From Valencia hispanica (Eukaryota > Chordata > Actinopteri > Cyprinodontiformes > Valenciidae): a DNA stretch of 64,000 nt. Location: positions 12,637,239 to 12,701,238 of the forward strand of contig OY747715.1 in assembly GCA_963556495.2 (NCBI GenBank), in the 5' to 3' direction. The position numbers and the translations under genes are program-made. Shown here piece by piece: positions 57,453 to 64,000 of the stretch (position 1 is its first letter; each line of letters begins with the position of its first letter). The notes under the pieces were generated by a model. The model saw nothing but the letters and a program-made list of their open reading frames with translations. It had not been told where the DNA came from and ran no database searches.

Positions 57453-58442
57453 TCAATACTTTGTTATATACCCTTTGGTGGCAATGTCAGAGGTCAAAGG
57501 TTTTCTGTAAGTCTTCACAAGGTTTTCACACACTGTTGCTGGTATTTTGGCCCATTCCTCCATGCAGATCTCTAGATCAGTGATGTTTTGGGGCTGTCAC
57601 TGGGCTACACGGACTTTCAACTCCCTCCAAAGATTTTCTATGGGGTTGAGATCTGGAGACTGGCTAGGCCAATCCACGACTTTGAAATGCTTCTAATGAA
57701 GCCACTCCTTCGTTACCCGGGCGGTGTGTTTGGGATCATTGTCATGCTGGAAGACCCAGCCACGTTTCGTCTTTAATGCCCTAGCTGATGGAAGGAGGTT
57801 TTCACTCAAAATCTCACGATACATTGCCCCATACAATCTTTCTTTTAGTCGCCCTGGTCCCTTTGCAGAAAACCAACCCCAAAGTATGATGTTTCCACTC
57901 CCATGCTTCACTGTAGGTATGGTGTTCTTTGGATTCAACTCAACATTCTTTCTCCTCCAAACACGACAAGTACAGTTTTTACCAAAAAGTTCTAGTTTGG
58001 TTTCATCTGACCATATGACTTCCTCCCAATCCTCTTCTGGATCATCCAAATGCTCTCTAGCAAACTTCAGATGGGCCTGGATATGCACTGGCTTAAGCAG
58101 GAAGACACGTCTGGCACTGCAGGATTTGAGTTGCTGGCGGTGTAGTGTGTTACTGATGGTAGTCTTTGTTACTTTGGTCCCAGGTCTCTGCAGGTCATTC
58201 ACTAGGTCCCTCCGTGTGGTTCTGGGATCTTTGCTCACTGTTCTTGTGAACATTTTGATCCCATGGGGTGAGATCTTGTGGCAAGCCCCAGATCGAGGGA
58301 GATTATCAGTGGTCTTGTATGCCTTTTATTTTCTAACAATTGCTCCCACAGTTGATTTCTTCACACCAAGCTGCTTACCTATTGCAGATCCAGTCTTCCC
58401 AGCCTCATGCAGGTCTACTATTTTGTTTCTGGTCTTGGCCAT
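57453..58442 (-). pseudogene. Tc1 transposase, full-length frame with three in-frame stops
   Basis: From an ATG at 58442 to a stop at 57453 the frame is 330 codons, the usual length for Tc1 transposases, and has no indel. The N-terminal paired-like HTH ([33 protein letters not shown]) is followed by the first stop. The DDE catalytic domain contains [13 protein letters not shown] (first Asp), [13 protein letters not shown] (second Asp) and [11 protein letters not shown] (Glu). The spacing from the second Asp to the Glu fits the D34E form of Tc1. Other stops occur just after KEWLH and after KVRVAQ. The longest uninterrupted piece is 186 codons (57693-58253). The protein would cut and rejoin the element ends at TA sites. 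Decay consists only of point mutations, so inactivation is relatively recent. Confidence 0.9.
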
Positions 58443-58554
58443 AGTAGAGTTTGGAGTGTGACTGTTTGAGGTTGTGGATAGGTGTTGTTTATACTGATAA
58501 TGAGTTCATACAGGTGCCATTAATACAGGTAACTTGTTGAGGACAAAGGAGCCT

Positions 58555-58890
58555 GTGGTGGAAAATTCTTATGTAATTAGGATTTAAGTATATTATCTGT
58601 TTAGTGAATGCATCTAGGGTAAGATGACAAGGTTATTGTTCCAACTTAATGTTATGATAAATATGTGTCAGGTCACCAGCGAGACAGACGCTGGAGCAGT
58701 AAGATAACAGTTTGGCCTTCGGATGGGCTGCTTAATGCTATCAGACTCGCATGAACCAGTTCTCCGGAGAAGACGTCTGCAGAGATAAACAGTGATTGCT
58801 GAATACTATTTAGGCAGTTAGTCAGAAAGGTTGGTTTGCTGATGCATAAGTAAATCTGTCCCCTCCATGTTTTGACCAAAACATGTTTGT
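58555..58890. other. Part of the 1.8-kb disruption of the Tc1 element, origin unknown
   Basis: This DNA lies inside the Tc1 homology gap but outside the TTAA element. No ORF motif or terminal repeat was found. Confidence 0.35.
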
Positions 58891-58895
58891 ATTAA

Positions 58896-60282
58896 AGTGC
58901 CCCTGACATGAAATTAGCATTTTTTGAGTTTTCTGGTCATATTTCTTAGTTTCCCCAGCCTGCCTATGTCCCCTAAGGGGTCTGATTAGTGTTTCCTTTG
59001 TCCCCAGGTATGTCTGCCTACATAGTGAAATTAGCACTCAGAAACGGGCTGTTTTGCAGTTCGGCATATGACCACACGTTTCGGCATATGTTGTCACTGA
59101 GTTCCAGCCAATTACCCCCTTCTCTGAATTACACTCTCCAAGTCCCTCCCCCCGCGGCGCGTATTACAACCTAAACAATGAGAGCTACGGTAAAAGGCAA
59201 ACAACAAACCAGCACCATGGAGTCCAGACCGCATCGACACTGTCCTCCCCACTTCCTCCCCACTGAAAAGCTTCTGGATGGACTTTATATATGCAGGGAA
59301 TGTACCCGACCGACTCCTGAAGCACGTGGTCATTTGTGGCAAACATTTCTCTGACGAATGTTTAATTAACCTGGGACAATACAGCAGTGGATTCATAGAT
59401 CGTCTTAAACTTTTACCAGGATCAATACCAACTCTCCGTGAACCAGCAAATATCCCTATACAAGTAAGTATATTTCCGCAATAATGTCCTTCAGCTGTTA
59501 GATAGCCTACCAGTGTTTCCCAAACATATAGACGGTGCGCCACAGATTAAACTCCGACCGTCACAGATTCAACACCGACCAAAAAAAGTAAATAAAAATG
59601 AAATCGCTGTTTAAAACTCGCAGCGTATTCATTCCCCGCTCTCTCTTTGTCTCTGTCACTCACGTCTCTCTCGCACAAACACACAAACACACACACACCC
59701 TCCCCTCTGTGCACAGCACATCTGTCTGGATCACCTGTGGAAGACGTCCTCCACCTTTCTGCTTCCTCCTTAGGTGCCTCGCCGTCCGGATCAGATTCCG
59801 GATCAAATTGAAATGCCATTACATAGTTATAGTAGCTGATAACTGAGCCATTACTGTCGTGGTGAAGCTAGAGACGTGATGAGAATAGATGGATGTGCGG
59901 ATGGATGATCAAATATTTTATTTGGCCTGTAATTTGTAAACATATTATTGTTCAACACACAATATAATTAGGCCTAAACCTAATTACATTTCAGATAATT
60001 TTGGAATATGGGCAATTTGTGGTGCGCAAATGCATGTCTGTCAATGTTTCATCAGATGCGGACGTTAGAGACTCAATTGACAATAGAGGCACATGGCTTG
60101 GGCCCCGCCCACCAAAACTCGATTGTTCTGTGCTAATGCTAAAAGAAGGGCCTCCTATCAGGGGCTGCAATTCTACAACGAGGCTGAATTACGGCAAACA
60201 ATCCTTTGATACAGTATTAAGGTATTTAGAGTGTGACTAAAAAGGGCCCAAACGTTGTGGGGAATTTCATGCTAGGGGCACT
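58896..60282 (+). mobile_element. TTAA-type (Kolobok-like) DNA transposon with THAP exon
   Basis: The left end is agtgcccctgacatgaaatt after TTAA (58892-58895). The right end is aatttcatgctaggggcact followed by ttga. The ends are inverted repeats matching at 18 of 20 positions. The TSD is TTAA against TTGA, one mismatch. At 1.39 kb it is too short for a complete transposase and carries only a THAP-like exon. THAP plus TTAA points to the Kolobok superfamily. Confidence 0.7.
59278..59484 (+). pseudogene. THAP-like exon of the Kolobok-like element
   Basis: Reads MDFIYAGNVPDRLLKHVVIC then GKHFSDECL and QYSSGFIDRLKLLPGSIPTL. The CGKHF block is the Cys-x2-His half of a THAP zinc finger, and the following L-x-P-G-S-I-P-T-L resembles the conserved end of THAP domains. 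The first Cys pair should lie upstream of the ATG, so the start used here is internal. The frame passes an in-frame donor-like acaagtaagt at 59460, so the natural product was probably spliced. The DNA-binding half is retained; no catalytic domain is present in the copy. Similar in layout to the exon at 9613-9867. Confidence 0.6.
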
Positions 60283-60479
60283 TTGAATACTTAAACGCCT
60301 TCTGGGACTCAGTCTTCTTTATTATGGAAACCCTGAGACACTTTTTGAAATTACAAGCCTCTTACAGAAGAAGTTACAGGTCTGTGAGAGCCAGAAATCT
60401 TGCTTGTTTGTAGGTGACTAAATACTTGTTTTCCACCATAATTTGCAAATAAATTCTTTATACTAAAAAGAGGATCTAA

Positions 60480-61149
60480 AAAACATTTAATAGTTGTTCA
60501 TTTATGACTGCTTGTTCTTCTTTCTTGACAGTTTTGTTTGTTACTGTCATTGAATCCAAGAATTGATTTAATTATAGTATGATTATGCAGTAAACGTAAT
60601 GAAAATGATTTCCTTTGTCTTTGTCTCTGCCTTAAGAAGCCACTTTCCTTTTCAATATAAAAGGAAAATATCAGAATTAACTTTCTGACCCAGAAGGGTA
60701 TATTTATTACACTCCTCAGTCTTAAGTTAACATTGTTTTCTCCAAAAATAAATGTTAAAAGACCCAGCAAACCCCAGCTTCTAGAATGGTCACAGATAAA
60801 TGGCGCTCTAAGGATGAAGCATTTGCGTCCCTTCTGAAGTCAATTTTTTGTCCCGATTCCACCAGATCCACCTACGCTGTTGTTAGTCCGCTCGTCGGGA
60901 GCAGATAAATTAATTAGGCAGGGATGTGGATAAAAGAGGGTGTTGATTCTCCTCTCTATCTTTGTTTTTCTCAATAAATTGGCTGGCTGAAAAGTGACAA
61001 GAAGGGGATAATCAGCTTCACTGTTGTTCTTGAGAGAATGTGGAGGGGGGAAGCTGTTATGTGATAAGAAATGAATAAACTATATTCATGCAGTTCCTGA
61101 CTCCTGTTCAAAGACAGGATGCATAAAAGTAAATAATTATATATATATC

Positions 61150-61150
<1 letters not shown>
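60480..61150. other. No gene recognised
   Basis: No sustained ORF with motif. 60780-60950 is of mixed composition without repeat signature. Confidence 0.35.
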
Positions 61151-61156
<6 letters not shown>

Positions 61157-61207
<51 letters not shown>

Positions 61208-61208
61208 C

Positions 61209-61282
<74 letters not shown>
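61157..61282. repeat. (GA)n microsatellite, about 125 bp
   Basis: GA dinucleotides with a few GAGC interruptions between 61197 and 61230. Confidence 0.95.
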
Positions 61283-61285
<3 letters not shown>

Positions 61286-61911
61286 GATGCAGTTGTGGTG
61301 TTTGGTGGAGGGCGAGCAGGCAGAAGCTGCAGGTAATGATGGGAAACAAAGATTCTTTAAGGGGCTTGGGGATGCAGGAAACTGATGGGGTAGGATACCT
61401 TCTAGGATTAATCTAAGGAGACGCAGAAGACAGAAACACTTAAGACTACTTAAAGGTATATTTTGAGACTGAATATTTCGCTTTGTTTCTACCTAACACA
61501 TTGACCATCAGGCATTGAGTGGTCATTAAGCTGCTTTTTATGAACCCAGGCAAAGGATGAGAAGATTTTTCTCATACCTGAGAGCAATCAGCTGCCTCGG
61601 GAAAACACCAACCTGTCATAGAAGCAGAGGTAAACAATGTCACATTCAGCATACTCAGCACAGTAATGCTCCAAATCATGATAAGACTATGAAGTGGACT
61701 TTCACTTTCAGCTATTATTTGCTGACAGTACAACAAATAAGATTTTGTTAGCACCTTGTCAGTTATTTTTAGTGTGAAATTTATGTTCAGTTAAATAACT
61801 GTTGGCCAGAGATGTCTAAACGGCAGACTTCTGTCAGGAGCCAGCCCTAAATGTAGCTTTACCTGAACCCAGATTGGTTGTTAGATTTTGACTAAATATT
61901 TCGAAACTTTA
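61283..61911. other. No feature recognised
   Basis: Short open frames without motifs; AT-rich. Confidence 0.4.
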
Positions 61912-62036
61912 CACAAGGGGTCTACAACTCAATTCATTAAGAGCCGGTGTCTTGCAACTTTTAGATGTGTCTCTGCTTCAACACACCTGAATCCAAAGGG
62001 CAGCTTATTATTATTCTGACTGCATGGCCTGTTCTT
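61912..62036. mobile_element. Partial copy of the palindromic MITE family
   Basis: Shares gccggtgtcttgcaactttt, agatgtgtctctgcttcaac and acacctgaatccaaa with the expected family sequence. The second arm is absent. Confidence 0.55.
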
Positions 62037-62339
62037 TCTTTCACTGGAGTTTAGAACCTGTTTGTCTTAAATAGCAGTAAACCTATTAATCCTATCTTTG
62101 CTTTTCAGACACTGTCAGAGCACATGGAATTTGTTTTCAAAGAGCAAATTTGACAGCTCCACCAGGATACTGACACGGTAATTGGCTGTTTGCCAGAATG
62201 GTGGATTTTGAGTCAATATGAGATTAACTGACTTGGAAGATATTAAAGGGTGTATGATGGTACTAACATTGAATTTGTTGACATTGTTCAAATGAAAACT
62301 TAAAAAGGTAAAACACAGATTTGCTGTCCTACGAAATGT

Positions 62340-63290
62340 AATTTTATAATATATGTTAATTTATCTCCCTTATGGTTAAAGTTACTTTTTAGAGGCAATT
62401 AGCCTGTGTTTCTGCTGAGGTATTAAGAAAGCCCAGTTTACTTTGACGTCCTTCAGGTCATCTGCATCATTGGTTATGGTGTCTCTCATCTTCCTCATGA
62501 CAATGCTCCATAGATTTTCCATGGGATTAGGGTCAGCCCAGTTTGCTGGCCAGTCAAGCACAGTAACACCATGGTCGCTGAACCAGCCTTTGGTAACTTT
62601 AGCAGCATGGGCCAGTCCCAAGTGCTGCTAGAAAAGGAAATCAGCTTTTCCATAAAACTTGTCTGCAAAAGGAAATCATGTAGTGCTTTAAAATGTCCTT
62701 GAAAAGAGGACTTTGGACCACTAAGCAACAATCCAGTCAATGTTTCTAGAGTGGCTTGACACAAAAAATACTACACTTGTAGCCCATATGTAGAATCCCT
62801 TCACCACAGTGGCTCTTGAAGGTCTGACTCTAACCTCAGTCCACTCGTCATGAATTTCCCACTAAATTATTGATTGGACTTTGATTGACAGCCCTCACGG
62901 CTGCAGTTATAGCTGCTGCTAGTGCACCTTTTTCTATTACACTTTTTCCTTCCTTTCAACTTTCTACAAATATACTTGGATGGAGCACACTGTGAATAAC
63001 CTCCTTCTTTAGCAATGACTTTTTGTTGCTTACCCTTCTTGTGGAGGGTGTCAGTTGTTGTCTTCTGGGCATCAGAAACATTTGTAGACATTTTTAGTTA
63101 ATTAGCTGAGTGTGATGCCAACAAGAGTTTCCTATATTTTACTTTTTCACAATATTCACGGTTCCAGACATACTGAAATTTAAGTTTAATTTATTTGGAA
63201 ATCATAAATGTGAAAATTACAAGCAATAAAGGTTTGGGATATTTTACACTATGTGTAACAAATCTTTATGAAATATCACTTTCCCTTTTT
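62340..63290 (-). mobile_element. Second Tc1-family transposon relic
   Basis: Contains a broken transposase frame and, near 63170-63290, terminal-region wording (gtgaaaattacaagcaataa, ggtttgggatattttacact) related to the MITE at 8726-8903. Both termini are lost; the right side abuts the (GATA)n array. Confidence 0.65.
62383..63091 (-). pseudogene. Tc1-like transposase relic
   Basis: The N-terminal piece (62867-63091) starts MSTNVSDAQKTTTDTLHKKG and is Lys/Cys-rich with no clear HTH. The C-terminal piece (62382-62621) reads AAKVTKGWFSDHGVTVLDWP, NWADPNPMENLWSIVMRKMR, and PQQKHRLIAS, which is the Tc1 end with the catalytic Glu in NPMENLW. Between them are several stops and frame changes, and the WSDE and HDN motifs are not readable. 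Much older than the copy at 57453-58442. Confidence 0.65.
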
Positions 63291-63298
63291 GAAATGTG

Positions 63299-63447
<149 letters not shown>

Positions 63448-64000
63448 CTCTCATTTAGCTGAATGCCATCTATCAGCATCATAATGTGGATACAGACTGT
63501 ACTGTGCAGTTGTACTGACTTCTCCATGTCATTTTAAAGAGTCAACCCAACATTTATTAATATTACGCACGTCTATGTTGTATCGACAAATTCATGTAAA
63601 ACAGAACGTTTACAGTTTCTTCAGCTGAATACCTCCCCAAACCCTTTTTAAATTAATACGCTATTTCTGCCACAAAGAATGTCGAAATAATCTGTTTAGA
63701 ACAAAGACTACATGTTGTCAGGAGGTTTACACCGATTATGTGAAAAACGCGGTTGGGTTGGTTTGTTCAGGCGCGTGTTTGACTTGAGGTGAAATATCTG
63801 GATCAAAGCAGGCAGAAAATTCGTGTTTTTCTGAAAGAGAGCGAGAGACGAGGAAGGGGAGGAAGGGGAGGAGAGACGGGAGAGAAAGAGAGGAGGTGAG
63901 GATACACAAACAGTGAACAAACTAAGAGACTCAGAGCTTACGCAGGGCGCTGCACTCCATCTATATGGATGTTTAATAAGAAGGAAACAGAGAGCCAGAG
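63448..64000. other. No gene recognised; purine-rich tract near the window end
   Basis: 63830-63900 is strongly G/A-rich (gaggaaggggaggaaggg). This could be the leader of a gene lying beyond the window, but nothing here demonstrates it. Confidence 0.3.

Larger units (their letters stand above)
57238..60470 (-). mobile_element. Tc1 transposon, right TIR lost, interrupted by a younger insertion
   Basis: Preceded by TA, the element begins cagtggggcaaaaaagtatt. The transposase frame lies at 57453-58442. Sequence homologous to the element's far side resumes at about 60355 (cctcttacagaagaagttac, gtctgtgagagcc) and runs to about 60470. Inner parts of the two ends are inverted repeats (attatggtggaaaataagta at the left, acttgttttccaccataatt at the right). 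About 1.8 kb between 58555 and 60355 does not belong to it. Confidence 0.85.

Noticed and set aside
57724..58461. 245-codon plus-strand ORF
   Set aside because: Antisense shadow of the Tc1 transposase on the minus strand, which has the DDE motifs.

Overview
This window looks like vertebrate, almost certainly teleost, nuclear DNA. The evidence is the mix of fish-typical transposable elements: a Rex3-like LINE, an L2/CR1 LINE, L1 fragments, an I-clade LINE with RNase H, DANA/V-SINE-like SINEs, several Tc1/mariner families, TTAA-flanked DNA transposons and Ty3/Gypsy LTR elements. Long (CA)n, (CT)n, (GA)n and (GATA)n microsatellites lie among them in an AT-rich background. I found no convincing host protein-coding exon, no tRNA or rRNA gene, no CRISPR array and no bacterial-style gene cluster. 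The window is best read as intergenic or intronic repeat-dense DNA. Family names come from recognised motifs, not from a database search.

0-13 kb: a 5'-truncated I/Nimb-like LINE (193-2377) has a 12-bp target-site duplication (TSD) and an RNase H domain that keeps its catalytic residues. A SINE (2871-3251) sits inside a 175-bp tandem duplication. Next come an L1 endonuclease fragment (4255-4602), a Rex3-like LINE (about 4985-6735, minus), a solo LTR with perfect 5-bp TSD (7538-8143) inside a TTAA-type element, a Tc1 MITE (8726-8903), a THAP-like exon (9613-9867) and a non-autonomous Gypsy-like element. That element carries a 431-codon ORF made partly of coding minisatellites (10440-11735).

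13-30 kb: a near-complete L2/CR1 LINE (about 13366-17252) keeps a long RT ORF. Then follow a weak LINE RT relic, a telomere-motif-bearing dispersed repeat, SINE and hAT-like remnants, a clean TTAA-flanked element (24065-24538), a Rex1-like 3' tail, and a decayed minus-strand Ty3/Gypsy element (about 25740-29258) with gag zinc knuckle, DTG protease and RT.

30-51 kb: hAT-like and Tigger-like ends, another RT relic, and three minus-strand L1 segments. Two of these (36478-39485 and 47756-50703) contain the same unusually GC-rich 3' UTR of about 2.7 kb. That UTR produces many spurious overlapping ORFs. The third (40901-42890) has lost its RT core at a Tc1-MITE insertion.

51-64 kb: Tc1 relics, a solo LTR, a palindromic MITE family, a TTAA element, and a full-length Tc1 transposase reading frame with three in-frame stops (57453-58442). 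The Tc1 element is split by a THAP-bearing TTAA element (58896-60282). A second Tc1-family relic and a (GATA)n array follow.

The elements do not form a pathway. They record successive, often nested, insertions, and the relative order can be read directly in several places. I did not find a convincing new functional system.
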